Assembly: GCF_000716675.1 (NCBI RefSeq)
Contig: NZ_JNXT01000033.1
Coordinates: 25,404 to 89,403 of the forward strand
Length of the DNA: 64,000 nt
Source: Streptomyces alboflavus
GTDB lineage: Bacteria; Actinomycetota; Actinomycetes; Streptomycetales; Streptomycetaceae
Reading direction: 5' to 3'
Of this stretch, positions 34,380 through 43,134 are shown piece by piece. The notes under the pieces are model-generated. The model was not told the DNA's origin. It searched no databases and saw only the letters and a program-made list of their open reading frames with translations. The translations under genes were made by a program, and so were the position numbers. Position 1 is the stretch's first letter. Every line of letters begins with the position of its first letter.

Positions 34380-34879
34380 CGACCCACGAGGAACCCGTGG
34401 TGGAACTGCGCCCCGCGACACCGGCCGATGTGGCGGCCATCGCTCGGATCTGGCACGAGGGCTGGGCCGACGGCCACCTCGGCAACGTACCGGCGGCGCT
34501 GGTGGCGGTGCGCACGGCGCAGTCGTTCGGCATGCGGGCGCCGCAGCGGGTCACGGACACGGCCGTGGCGACGGTCGGCGGCGAGGTGGCCGGTTTCGTG
34601 ATGGTGGTCGACGACGAGGTGGAGCAGGTGTACGTCGACGCGCACCACCGGGGCACGGAAGTGGCCCGCGCGCTCCTCGCCGAGGCGGAGCGCCGGGTGG
34701 CGGCGAAGGGCCACACCCGCGCGTGGCTCGCGGTGGTCAACGGCAACGCGCGTGCCCGCAGGTTCTACGAGCGCAACGGCTGGACCGACGAGGGCCTGTT
34801 CGAGTACCTGGCGGCGAGCGACAGCGGCCCGATCCATGTGCCGTGCCATCGGTATGTGAAGCGGGTCGCCGACTCCTGA
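34370..34879 (+). CDS. GNAT family N-acetyltransferase
   Basis: A 169-aa protein; GTG 34370 overlaps the preceding gene by 10 bp. The N-terminal VELRPATPADVAAIARIWHEGWADGHLG, the acetyl-CoA loop VYVDAHHRGTEVARALLAEAERRVA and the ARRFYERNGWTDEGLFEY end are clear GNAT marks. The Q/RxxGxG/A motif is partly divergent (HHRGTEVA). Target unknown. Confidence 0.88.
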   Translation: MAVTTHEEPVVELRPATPADVAAIARIWHEGWADGHLGNVPAALVAVRTAQSFGMRAPQRVTDTAVATVGGEVAGFVMVVDDEVEQVYVDAHHRGTEVARALLAEAERRVAAKGHTRAWLAVVNGNARARRFYERNGWTDEGLFEYLAASDSGPIHVPCHRYVKRVADS

Positions 34880-34946
34880 CCGGTCGACCAGGCAGGACAC
34901 GGCCGGACGGGCACCACAGCCGGAACGGTCACAACGGGCACGACGA

Positions 34947-35351
34947 TCACACGGCCACGACGGTCACGGCTTCCTCCAGGCCCTTGAAGTCCTCCATGTT
35001 GCGCGTGAAGAGTGGAACTTCCTGAACCGAGGCGATCGCGGCGATCATCAGGTCGAGCCTGCGCGGGCGGGGATTCCGGCGGGCCGCGAGGACCAGGGCC
35101 ACGAGCGTTCCGTACCGTGTGGCCGCGGCGCCGTCGAACGGCAGTGGGTCGAAAGCCGAGACGGCGTCCGCGAGCCTCTCCGTGCGTCGCGCCCGCTCGC
35201 CGGGGTCCTTGGCCATGGCGACACCCTGCTGAAGCTCCGCCATGGTCACCGCTGTGAGCCTCGGCCTGGCGGGCAGGCACCCGGGGTCGAGGTCCGCGAG
35301 ATCGACATACACACACGTGTCGAGGACGCCGATGGGGTGCCGATCAGCCAC
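34947..35351 (-). CDS. PIN-domain toxin (VapC-like)
   Basis: A 134-aa protein with GTG 35351 overlapping the antitoxin stop by 8 bp. PIN acidic residues are visible in [27 protein letters not shown] and [29 protein letters not shown], matching the D-E-D-D Mg2+-binding set of RNases. It would be an RNase held inactive by its partner. Confidence 0.92.
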   Translation of the reverse strand: MADRHPIGVLDTCVYVDLADLDPGCLPARPRLTAVTMAELQQGVAMAKDPGERARRTERLADAVSAFDPLPFDGAAATRYGTLVALVLAARRNPRPRRLDLMIAAIASVQEVPLFTRNMEDFKGLEEAVTVVAV

Positions 35352-35622
35352 GGGTGGACTCCCAGGGGTCCTCGTCGCCGACACGGTCCTCGCCGCCGAA
35401 GAATTCGTCGGCCTCACTTCGCATCTGCCTGTGGTCGACACGTGGCAGCTTGCGGGCACGGGCGACGAGTTCTTCCGCGCTCAGCTCTCGCCGACGGGAG
35501 AGGGGGCGTAGTTCCGCGACCTCTATGCCGCTACGAGTGATGTGATACGTCTCGCCCGCCTCGACCGCGTCCATGACGGCGGCGGAGTTGTTGCGGAACT
35601 CACGCTGCGTGATGGTCTTCAT
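35344..35622 (-). CDS. Phd/YefM-type antitoxin
   Basis: A 92-aa protein with start [40 protein letters not shown], the classic Phd/YefM DNA-binding fold, and an Asp/Glu-rich tail ([18 protein letters not shown]) to cover the toxin. It precedes the PIN toxin as usual. The inverted repeat at 35631-35659 is the likely autoregulatory site. Confidence 0.92.
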   Translation of the reverse strand: MKTITQREFRNNSAAVMDAVEAGETYHITRSGIEVAELRPLSRRRELSAEELVARARKLPRVDHRQMRSEADEFFGGEDRVGDEDPWESTRG

Positions 35623-35630
35623 GGAGCGAG

Positions 35631-35659
35631 CGTAGCACTGCGAGACACAGCGTGCTACG
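35631..35659. promoter_or_regulatory. Palindrome upstream of toxin-antitoxin operon
   Basis: CGTAGCAC (35631-35638) and GTGCTACG (35652-35659), spacing 13, 9 bp before the antitoxin start. Typical of Phd autoregulation. It overlaps the 3' end of the DUF35 gene. Confidence 0.7.
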
Positions 35660-36101
35660 CATTCACGCACGGCCGGAACACCGGTACCGTCACGCCCTCG
35701 GTGAGCTCCCGGAACGTGACCTGGAGAGGGAGGCCGGGGCGCGGGGCGACGCGGGGGCCGTCGTCGGGGGCGACGAGTTCCGTCATCATGCGGGGGCCTT
35801 CGGCGAGGTCGACGACGGCGGCCGTGTAGGGGACGCGGGTGCCGAAGGGCGGCAGGTCGTTCCGGTGGACCACGGACCAGGTGTAGAGGGTGGCGCGGCC
35901 GCTCGCGCGCTCCCAGGTGACGTGCTCGCTCCAGCAGTGCGGGCAGAACTCACGGGGGTAGTGGTGGGCGCGGCCGCAGGCGGGGGCGTGGCAGCGGCGG
36001 ACGAGGAGGTGCCCCTCGGCGGCGGCGTCCCAGTACGGGCGGGTGAAGGGGTCGGGTTCGGGGAGGTCGAAGCGCGCGCCCGGGACCTCCACCCCGCTCA
36101 C
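35655..36101 (-). CDS. DUF35 OB-fold/zinc-ribbon protein, orphan
   Basis: About 148 aa. The start is set at GTG 36101 ([20 protein letters not shown]); an in-frame GTG a few codons upstream is possible. The body is DUF35: [44 protein letters not shown] with four Zn cysteines, then the OB-fold ending PVFRPCVNA. No thiolase lies next to it, unlike the 21.8-kb copy. A likely partner is the Cys-less thiolase at 29.8 kb. Confidence 0.8.
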   Translation of the reverse strand: MSGVEVPGARFDLPEPDPFTRPYWDAAAEGHLLVRRCHAPACGRAHHYPREFCPHCWSEHVTWERASGRATLYTWSVVHRNDLPPFGTRVPYTAAVVDLAEGPRMMTELVAPDDGPRVAPRPGLPLQVTFRELTEGVTVPVFRPCVNA

Positions 36102-36585
36102 CGGAACACCCCGCACCCGCGCCCGGCCGCGACACCCGCACCCTCGGCGCACCCCGCACCCCCGGCACACCCGGCGCCCTCGCCGCACCCCACGCCCCCA
36201 GCACCCCCCGCACCCCCGTCGAACCAGCCCTTCTCCCCCACACGCCACCCGCCCGCCGACCACCGCACCCCCTGCCCGATACCGGGCACAGCCGACCGTC
36301 CACCGCCACCGCCGAGCCGGATCCTGTCCATGCCACGACCTCCCCAGTGCTCCACAGTTCCGCACGACAACACCCGCCGATCCCCGCCCCTTCGCACCGC
36401 ATACACCCCACAGAGGGACGCAACGGACGGGAACCAAGCCTTTCTGACGGTACGTCAGTTCAGCGCGCCCGGCGGCGGGGCGCAAGACGGGGGCGCGGAG
36501 GGGGCCGGGGGCGCGTGATCGGATCGCAACCGGTTTCGGACTTGTCCGTCACCCATCAAGTGACGGCGTGGTTACTCTCCAGAAC
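36102..36585. other. 484-bp gene-free stretch with one operator
   Basis: Mostly low-complexity CACCCGCACCC-type sequence between the orphan DUF35 and monooxygenase genes, with no convincing reading frame. The one clear signal is operator 8. Confidence 0.6.
36443..36459. promoter_or_regulatory. CTGACG/CGTCAG palindromic operator 8
   Basis: TCTGACGGTACGTCAGT, 126 bp before the flavin monooxygenase start and about 340 bp before the DUF35 start. It could serve either divergent gene. Confidence 0.85.
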
Positions 36586-37782
36586 ATGGCCGACTCCACC
36601 ACCCCCCAAGCGCGCCGCAGCCAGCGCCCCGCGCCCGGCCGCCCGGCCGACGACCATCCGGTGTACGTCATCGGCGGCGGCCCCGGCGGACTCTCCGTGG
36701 CGGCCGCCCTGCGCGCACGCGGCGTACGCGCCGTCGTCCTGGAGAAGTCCGACCGCGTGGGCGCCTCCTGGCGCGGCCACTACGACCGGCTGCGCCTGCA
36801 CACCACGCGCCGCCTGTCCGCCCTGCCCGGCCTCGCGATGCCGCGCTCCTTCGGCAGGTGGGTCGCGCGCGACAACGTGCTGCGCTACCTGGAGAAGTAC
36901 GCGGAGTACCACGAGCTTGAGGTCGTCACCGGCGTCGAGGTCTCCCGCCTCGAGCGCACCGCCGACGGCGCGGGCTGGCTGCTGCACGCCACCGGCGGCC
37001 GCGAACTGACCGGCAGCGCGGTCGTCGTCGCCACCGGCTACAACCACACCCCGCACCTGCCGGACTGGCCGGGCCGCACCGCGTACACCGGCGAGCTGCT
37101 GCACGCGAGCGACTACCGCGAGCCCTCCCCGTACGCGGGCAAGGACGTGCTCGTCGTCGGCGTCGGCAACACCGGCGCCGAGATAGCCGTCGACCTGGCC
37201 GAGGGCGGCGCGGCGCGGGTGCGGCTCGCGGTGCGCACGGCGCCGCACATCGTGCGCCGCTCCACCGCCGGCTGGCCCGCGCAGCGCTCCGGCATCCTGT
37301 GCCGCAGGCTCCCGGTGCCCGTGGTCGACCGCCTGGGCCGCGCCATCGCCAAGGTGAGCGTGCCCGACCTGTCCGCGCACGGGCTGCCGCGACCGGACAC
37401 GGGCCTCTACACGCGGGTCCGCCAGGGCGCCATCCCGGTGCAGGACGTCGGCCTGATCGACGCCGTCCGCAAGGGGCTCGTCGAGCCCGTCGCGGCCGTC
37501 GAGTCCTTCGACGACGACAAGGTGGTCCTCGCGGACGGCACCCGCGTCGGCCCGGACACCGTCGTCGCCGCCACCGGCTACGTCCGCGCCCTGGAGCCCC
37601 TGCTCGGCCACCTCGGCGTGCTCGACGGCCGGGGCCGACCCCGCGTGCACGGCCCGCGCACCGCCCCCGAGGCCCCCGACCTGTACTTCACCGGCTTCAC
37701 CAACCCCATCAGCGGGATGCTGCGCGAGCTGGCCAGGGACGCGGGGAAGATCGCGGGCGCGGTGGCGAAGCGCCGTAAGTAA
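36586..37782 (+). CDS. Flavin-containing monooxygenase-like FAD/NAD(P)-binding protein
   Basis: A 398-aa protein starting at ATG 36586 (MADSTTPQARRSQR). Two Rossmann turns are intact: VYVIGGGPGGLS (FAD, about residue 25) and VLVVGVGNTGAEIAVDL (NADPH, about 190). ATGYNHTPHLP matches the ATG motif between them. It resembles group B monooxygenases (FMO and BVMO-like), which oxygenate ketones, N or S. The BVMO fingerprint is not obvious, so FMO-like is safer. Preceded by operator 8. Confidence 0.9.
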   Translation: MADSTTPQARRSQRPAPGRPADDHPVYVIGGGPGGLSVAAALRARGVRAVVLEKSDRVGASWRGHYDRLRLHTTRRLSALPGLAMPRSFGRWVARDNVLRYLEKYAEYHELEVVTGVEVSRLERTADGAGWLLHATGGRELTGSAVVVATGYNHTPHLPDWPGRTAYTGELLHASDYREPSPYAGKDVLVVGVGNTGAEIAVDLAEGGAARVRLAVRTAPHIVRRSTAGWPAQRSGILCRRLPVPVVDRLGRAIAKVSVPDLSAHGLPRPDTGLYTRVRQGAIPVQDVGLIDAVRKGLVEPVAAVESFDDDKVVLADGTRVGPDTVVAATGYVRALEPLLGHLGVLDGRGRPRVHGPRTAPEAPDLYFTGFTNPISGMLRELARDAGKIAGAVAKRRK

Positions 37783-38051
37783 CCGGCCAGTTCGCCTCCG
37801 CACCCTTGGCACGGGCGGGCTTCTGCGGTTCCGTGGTGGTACCGGTGTTACCGGGCGTACGCCCCGATCGCACCCGCCCCGACAGCACCACCCACCCTGA
37901 CGGCACCACCCACCCCGACGACACCACACACCCGCGACTCACCGCACCCGCGACTCACCACACCCCGCGATTCACCGCACCAAGGCAGCAGCTCCCGTGC
38001 CACGGCAAGCCGGCCTCCCCCGCGCCGTCGTACAAAACCCGCAGCCCCATT

Positions 38052-38068
38052 CCTGACACAGCGTCAGT
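38052..38068. promoter_or_regulatory. CTGACG/CGTCAG palindromic operator 9
   Basis: CCTGACACAGCGTCAGT. Centre-to-centre distance to operator 10 is 24 bp. Confidence 0.8.
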
Positions 38069-38075
38069 TCAGTAA

Positions 38076-38092
38076 TCTGACTATGCGTCAGT
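38076..38092. promoter_or_regulatory. CTGACG/CGTCAG palindromic operator 10
   Basis: TCTGACTATGCGTCAGT, 32 bp before the acyl-CoA synthetase start. Confidence 0.85.
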
Positions 38093-38124
38093 TATGTTGC
38101 TGTCACACAGGAGCGGGCGGACCG

Positions 38125-40350
38125 ATGCTTGGATCGACATACGGCACCTTCACCTCCGACCCCCGCCGCGCCCGCGCGGTGGCCTGCGGCAACCTCCCCG
38201 CCGCCACCGTGCACGGCCGCGCGGCGGCGACCGGCGACCTGGACGTCGGCGGCCGGCCGCTGGCCGCCGACGTGCCCGACCTCGACCGCTTCTTCCGCCC
38301 CGAGTCGGTCGCCGTGATCGGCGCGTCGGACGCGGAGGGGCGCCCGAACACCGGCATCACGCGCCAGCTCGTGGCGTGGGCGGAGCGCGTCGGAGCCCGG
38401 CTGCACCCGGTGCACCCCACCCGCGCGACGGTGTTCGACAGGCCCTGCTTCCCGTCCGTCGCCGACCTGCCCGAGCCGATCGACCTCGCCGTGCTCCTGG
38501 TCGGCGACCCGCTCCCCGTCATCAAGGAACTGGCCGAGGCGAAAGTGAAGTTCGCGGTGGCGTTCGCGTCCGGCTTCGCGGAGACCGGCGAGGCGGGCGC
38601 GCTCGCGCAGGAGCGCCTCGCGGCGGCCGTCAGCCGCTCGGGCATGCGTCTGCTCGGCCCGAACACCAACCTCAACGCCTTCGAGCGGTTCCGCGACGAC
38701 CTCGAAGGCCCGGCCATCGCCCTCATCACCCAGTCCGGCCACCAGGGCCGCCCCGTCTTCACGCTCCAGGAGCTGGGCGTACGCCTCTCGCACTGGGCGC
38801 CGACGGGCAACGAGGCGGATCTGGAGACGGCGGACTTCCTCTCGTACTTCGCGGAGCGGCCCGAGGTGGGCGCCATCGCCTGCTACGTGGAGGGGCTCAA
38901 GGACGGCCGCTCGTTCCTGCTCGCGGCCGACCGGGCGGCGCGGCGCGGTGTGCCGGTGGTCGCCGTCAAGGTCGGGCGGACGGAGACGGGGGCGCGCACG
39001 GCGGCCTCGCACACCGGGAAGCTGACCGGGGCGGACGCGGTGGTGGACGCGGCGATGCGGCAGTACGGGGTGATCCGCGTCGACGGCCTCGACGAACTCC
39101 AGGACACAGCGACGCTGTTGGCGCGGGCGCGGCCGCCGCGGGCCGACGGGGTGGTCGTGTACTCCATCTCCGGCGGCACCGGCGCGCACTTCGCCGACCT
39201 CGCCACCGAGGCGGGCCTGAACCTGCCGACGCTCTCCACCGCCAAACAGGCCGAACTCCACGACTGGATCCCGCACTACCTGAACGTCGCCAACCCCGTC
39301 GACAACGGCGGCCACCCCGTGGGCGACTGGCGCGGCCGGAAGATCATCGACGCGATCCTCGCGGACCCGGAGGTCGGCGTCCTCATCTGCCCCATCACGG
39401 GCCCCTTCCCGCCGATGAGCGACAAGCTGGCGAAGGACCTGGTGGCGGCGGCCGAGCAGACGGACAAGCTGGTGTGCGTGGTGTGGGGTTCACCGCTGGG
39501 TACGGAGGCGGCGTACCGCGAGACGCTGCTCGGCTCGTCCCGCGTGGCCACGTTCCGCACCTTCGCGAACTGCATCGGCGCCGTGCGCGCCTACCTCGAC
39601 CACCACCGTTTCACCGCCTCCTACCGCTCCCCCTTCGACGAGGCGCCACGCGCGGTCTCCCCCTCCTACCGCAAGGCGCAGGCCCTGCTGCGCCCCGGCC
39701 AGCGGCTCAGCGAACACGCGGCGAAGCAGCTGCTCCGGGCGTACGGGATCCGGGTGCCGCGCGAGCAGTTGGTGACCAGCGCGGCGGCGTCGGTCCGGGC
39801 GGCGGGCCTCGTCGGCTACCCCGTCGTCATGAAGGCGTCCGGCACCCGCATCGCCCACAAGACCGAACTCGGCCTGGTCAAGGTCGGCCTCACCTCCGCC
39901 AGCCAGGTCCGCGACGCCTACCGCGACCTCACCGACATCGCCCGCTACGAAGGCGTCGACCTCGACGGCGTCCTGGTCTGCCAGATGGTCGAACGCGGCG
40001 TCGAGATGGTCGTCGGCGTCTCCCCCGACCCCCTCTTCGGCCCCACCGTCACCGTCGGCCTCGGCGGTGTCCTGGTGGAGGTCCTGCGGGACGTGGCGGT
40101 GGGCGTGCCCCCGTTCGGCGAGGAGGAGGCCCGCCGCATGCTGTCCTCCCTGCGCGGCCGCGCCCTCCTCGACGGGGTCCGGGGCGCCCCACCGGCCGAC
40201 CTGGACGCCCTGGTCGAGGTGGTCCTACGCGTCCAGCGCATGTCCCTCGAACTGGGCGACACCCTGGCCGAACTGGACATCAACCCCCTCCTGGTCCTGC
40301 CCCGGGGCCAGGGAGCGGTGGCGCTGGACGCGCTGGCGGTGTGCCACTGA
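38125..40350 (+). CDS. Acyl-CoA synthetase (NDP-forming)/acetate-CoA ligase family, fused alpha-beta
   Basis: ATG 38125, with CAGGAG about 10 bp upstream, gives 741 aa. Order: a CoA-binding Rossmann domain (ESVAVIGASDAEGRPNTGITRQL, about 60-180), a succinyl-CoA-ligase-like flavodoxin domain with SHTGKLTGADAVVDAAMRQYGVIRV (about 300), then a C-terminal ATP-grasp (GIRVPREQLVTSAAASVRAAGL...YPVVMKASGTRIAHKTELGLV). The enzyme would make an acyl-CoA with ATP and release ADP and Pi, unlike the AMP-forming synthetases in the same regulon. The TGATG junction couples it to the following hydratase gene. Confidence 0.9.
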   Translation: MLGSTYGTFTSDPRRARAVACGNLPAATVHGRAAATGDLDVGGRPLAADVPDLDRFFRPESVAVIGASDAEGRPNTGITRQLVAWAERVGARLHPVHPTRATVFDRPCFPSVADLPEPIDLAVLLVGDPLPVIKELAEAKVKFAVAFASGFAETGEAGALAQERLAAAVSRSGMRLLGPNTNLNAFERFRDDLEGPAIALITQSGHQGRPVFTLQELGVRLSHWAPTGNEADLETADFLSYFAERPEVGAIACYVEGLKDGRSFLLAADRAARRGVPVVAVKVGRTETGARTAASHTGKLTGADAVVDAAMRQYGVIRVDGLDELQDTATLLARARPPRADGVVVYSISGGTGAHFADLATEAGLNLPTLSTAKQAELHDWIPHYLNVANPVDNGGHPVGDWRGRKIIDAILADPEVGVLICPITGPFPPMSDKLAKDLVAAAEQTDKLVCVVWGSPLGTEAAYRETLLGSSRVATFRTFANCIGAVRAYLDHHRFTASYRSPFDEAPRAVSPSYRKAQALLRPGQRLSEHAAKQLLRAYGIRVPREQLVTSAAASVRAAGLVGYPVVMKASGTRIAHKTELGLVKVGLTSASQVRDAYRDLTDIARYEGVDLDGVLVCQMVERGVEMVVGVSPDPLFGPTVTVGLGGVLVEVLRDVAVGVPPFGEEEARRMLSSLRGRALLDGVRGAPPADLDALVEVVLRVQRMSLELGDTLAELDINPLLVLPRGQGAVALDALAVCH

Positions 40351-41177
40351 TGCCCACACCTCCGCAGCCGCCGCCTCCCCCGCCCGTCCTCCACACCCTC
40401 ACCCCCAACGGCGTCTCCTGGATCACCCTCAACCGCCCCGAGGTCCTGAACGCGATCACGGCGGAGCAGCGCGACCACGTGATCAACCTCCTGGACGAGG
40501 CCACAACAACCCCCACCACCCGGGCGGTGGTCCTCACTGCCACAGGCAAGGGCTTCTGCACGGGCGCCGACCTGCGCGGCACCGGCACGCCCCCGCAGGA
40601 CGCCGCCGACCGCACGGCGGGCGACATCTCCCGCACCCTCCGCCAAGGCGCCCAACGCCTCATCACAGCGATCCTCGACTGCGAGAAGCCCGTCCTCGCG
40701 GCGGTGAACGGCACCGCGGCGGGCCTCGGCGCCCACCTCGCCCTCGCCTGCGACCTGGTCCTCGCCGCCGAGTCCGCCCGCTTCATAGAGATCTTCGTAC
40801 GCCGCGGCCTGGTCCCCGACGCCGCCGGCGCCTACCTCCTCCCCCGCCTGATCGGCCCCCAACGCACCAAGGAACTCATGTTCTTCGGCGACGCACTCCC
40901 CGCGGCGGAGGCGGAACGCCTGGGCCTGGTGAACCGGGTGGTCCCCGACGCGGACCTGGAGAAGACGGCCCAGTCCTGGGCGGACCGCCTGGCCACGTCC
41001 CCAACGCGGGCCCTGGCCCTCACCAAGCAGCTGGTCAACGCGTCCCTGGACACGGACCGCGCGGCTGCGCTGGCGGCGGAGGCCGCGGCGCAGGAGATCA
41101 ACATGACGTCGGCGGACGCGAAGGAGGGGGTGGCGGCGTTTGTGGAGCGGAGGGGGGCTGTGTTTCGGGGGAGGTGA
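40350..41177 (+). CDS. Enoyl-CoA hydratase/isomerase family protein
   Basis: A 275-aa crotonase. ATG 40350 shares a base with the preceding stop. Features: VSWITLNRPEVLNAITAEQRDHV, GKGFCTGADL, KPVLAAVNGTAAGLGAHLALACDLVLAAESARF and the DAAGAYLLPRLIGPQRTKELMF loop. In that loop the second catalytic Glu of classical hydratases is Asp/Ala, so isomerase activity is as likely. A Pro-rich N-terminus (PTPPQPPPPPP) is unusual. Confidence 0.9.
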   Translation: MPTPPQPPPPPPVLHTLTPNGVSWITLNRPEVLNAITAEQRDHVINLLDEATTTPTTRAVVLTATGKGFCTGADLRGTGTPPQDAADRTAGDISRTLRQGAQRLITAILDCEKPVLAAVNGTAAGLGAHLALACDLVLAAESARFIEIFVRRGLVPDAAGAYLLPRLIGPQRTKELMFFGDALPAAEAERLGLVNRVVPDADLEKTAQSWADRLATSPTRALALTKQLVNASLDTDRAAALAAEAAAQEINMTSADAKEGVAAFVERRGAVFRGR

Positions 41178-41214
41178 GGGGGTGCCTTGTCGGGGGAAGT
41201 GAGGGGGTGCCGCC

Positions 41215-42069
41215 TCATTGGAGGGCTTCGATCGCCCTGAGGATCAGGGCACGCGCCTCGGCCCCATAGACCGCCATGCCCCTCAGCTCCTCAAAAGCCT
41301 TCAAGTACAGGGTGATCTCCGAAGGCTGGGTGATCTTCACCTCCGCCGAGAGGAACTCCACGGACACGAGAGTGTCGTCGTACACGTGGAACGTCTCCAC
41401 GGGCCACTGCCTTCGCTGCCGTGTCGCCATGGGCACGATGCCGAGCGACACCTGCGGGAGCGCGCCGGCGGTGAGGAGGTGGCCGAGCTGGGCGGCCATC
41501 GCGTCCTCGTCGCCCAGCTGGGCGTACAGGACGGCCTCCTCGATGAGCATCACGAATCGATGGCCCGGTTCGTGGATGACCCGGGACCGCTCGACGCGGG
41601 CGGCCGCGGCCTCCGCGCCGTCGTTGAAGGGGATGCCGCGGAAGTCGGCGATGCGGCTCAGCAGCGCGGCCGCGTATCCCTCGGTCTGCAACAGTCCCGG
41701 CACCATCGTCGAGGAGTAGATCCGGAACAGCCGGGTGTCATGGAAGAACTGCACCATGCTGTCCTGCAGTTGCTTCATGCCGCGCCGCACCTGATGGCGC
41801 CACTCGGTGTACATCGACTCGGCGTTCAGTGACTGGGTGACGATGTCTTCGGCCTGATCAGCCGCCCCGCACGCGGCCGTCCAGGCCCGTATGTCCGTGG
41901 CGGAGGGAGCGGTGACGGCGTTCTCGACGCGCGATGTCTTCGAGTGGTGCCAGCCGCACCGGTCAGCCAGCTCAACGACCGTCAACCCGGCGGCCTTTCG
42001 AAGGTCACGCAGCCGGAGAGCGACAACCTGGCGTGCGGCCTGGGCAGACGAAGACGGGGAGATGGGCAT
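41215..42069 (-). CDS. XRE-family regulator with DUF5753
   Basis: A 284-aa protein starting at ATG 42069 (MPISPSSSAQAARQVVALRL). N-terminal helix-turn-helix: LRDLRKAAGLTVVELADRCGWHHSKTSRVENAVTAP (about 20-60). The rest is the DUF5753 ligand-type domain, with YSSTMVPGLLQTEGYAAALL, and ends LILRAIEALQ. These WhiJ-like regulators are abundant in Streptomyces and are often paired with DUF397 or DUF6879 partners; a DUF6879 gene follows upstream. Confidence 0.93.
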   Translation of the reverse strand: MPISPSSSAQAARQVVALRLRDLRKAAGLTVVELADRCGWHHSKTSRVENAVTAPSATDIRAWTAACGAADQAEDIVTQSLNAESMYTEWRHQVRRGMKQLQDSMVQFFHDTRLFRIYSSTMVPGLLQTEGYAAALLSRIADFRGIPFNDGAEAAAARVERSRVIHEPGHRFVMLIEEAVLYAQLGDEDAMAAQLGHLLTAGALPQVSLGIVPMATRQRRQWPVETFHVYDDTLVSVEFLSAEVKITQPSEITLYLKAFEELRGMAVYGAEARALILRAIEALQ

Positions 42070-42149
42070 GAACTGGCCTGTCCGGTACGTACTGTCGGTG
42101 TCGTGGTGGTGTCGGCGTCGTGTCTCCTTCGGCGCCGGTATCGGTGACG

Positions 42150-42680
42150 TCAGTGGATCTCGTACTGATCGTGCGGGGTGGCGCGTGCCCACACCGCCTC
42201 GAACGCTTCGGCGCACAGTTTCGCAGAGTCCGGTGCGTCGGTTACTTCCTCGCCGGTCGAGGAGCCGTCACCGGCGAAGTGGTTCCAGTGGACCCAACGG
42301 CCGTCGAACAGCCAGAAGTCGTTGCCCGGCAGGGCGATGGCGCCGGTACGACGGCGAGGCAGCCACCGCACCTGTTCACCGGCGGCGACGTTGGTGAAGG
42401 TCCCGTCGTACAGGAAGCGGGTGTACTCGCTGACGGGCTCCGACACGATCCGGGCTCGGCGGACGGTGACGCCCCGACCCACGGTGTCCTGGATCAGGTC
42501 GAGCCACGGCCGCCACCAAGAGGCCCGCTCGGCGGTCGGATCGTGGCGAAAGCCCTTCTTCCAGTCGGCGAACGGGCCTTTCTCGTAGTCGACGGCGTAC
42601 ACGTCGCGCATCTCCAGATGCACGGCGGAGCGGGTGCAGTCCGCCATCAGTTCATCGAAGGTCGGAACGCTCGACGGCAT
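42150..42680 (-). CDS. DUF6879 family protein
   Basis: A 176-aa protein (MPSSVPTFDELMADCTRSAVHLEMRDVYAVD...) with the family marks ERASWWRPWLDLIQDTVGRG, ARIVSEPVSEYTRFLYDGT and NDFWLFDGRWVHWNHFAGDG. Encoded next to XRE-DUF5753 genes in many Streptomyces; function unknown. Its start overlaps the preceding small gene by 29 bp. Confidence 0.88.
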   Translation of the reverse strand: MPSSVPTFDELMADCTRSAVHLEMRDVYAVDYEKGPFADWKKGFRHDPTAERASWWRPWLDLIQDTVGRGVTVRRARIVSEPVSEYTRFLYDGTFTNVAAGEQVRWLPRRRTGAIALPGNDFWLFDGRWVHWNHFAGDGSSTGEEVTDAPDSAKLCAEAFEAVWARATPHDQYEIH

Positions 42681-42912
42681 CGCACGCCTCCCTGATCATA
42701 TGCGTCATCCTGGCCGGGATACGAACCACGCTCTCGCCCTCCGGGATGCCCCAGGCATGGCCGGGAACCTCGAACGCGGCGCATTCCGACGCGAGTTCAG
42801 GCGTCGGCTTCCAGCCCTGGAAGACGATTTCCTGCTTCGCCTGGTCGACCCACACGGTGGGGCTCTGTTTGTCCCCGGTCTCGGGGTCGATTCCGATGAA
42901 CAGCAGCGACAT
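42652..42912 (-). CDS. Small hypothetical protein in XRE/DUF6879 cluster
   Basis: An 86-aa protein (MSLLFIGIDPETGDKQSPTVWVDQAKQEIVFQGWKPTPELASECAAF...HMIREACDAVERSDLR). It has no domain that I recognise, and it is soluble and acidic. It is the first gene of the three-gene minus-strand unit and overlaps the DUF6879 gene. Confidence 0.75.
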   Translation of the reverse strand: MSLLFIGIDPETGDKQSPTVWVDQAKQEIVFQGWKPTPELASECAAFEVPGHAWGIPEGESVVRIPARMTHMIREACDAVERSDLR

Positions 42913-43134
42913 GACTGCCTCCTCTGCATGTGCGCTTGTGTGCACTAATTTCGCAGGACGCGGGTGGTGCAGCAGGGGCGCGAAGTAGCCATCACACTGG
43001 GCTAATTGAGCTCTGTGGACATAAATGCACATCGCTGGTGGCGCGGCCCTGCGCACTCGTACGGTCGGCGGATACGACGACCCCCGAGTCCGTACGACCG
43101 GCTCCGGGGCGCGACCGCTCGCGAAGGAGCCGAC

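Larger units (their letters stand above)
37783..38124. other. 342-bp gene-free control region
   Basis: C-rich repetitive DNA (CACCACCCACCC-like) up to about 38040, then operators 9 and 10 just before the synthetase gene. Confidence 0.6.

Noticed and set aside
36102-36485. N-terminal extension of the orphan DUF35 protein
   Set aside because: The upstream frame is Gly/Arg/Cys low complexity and runs through the palindromic operator, so it is not coding.
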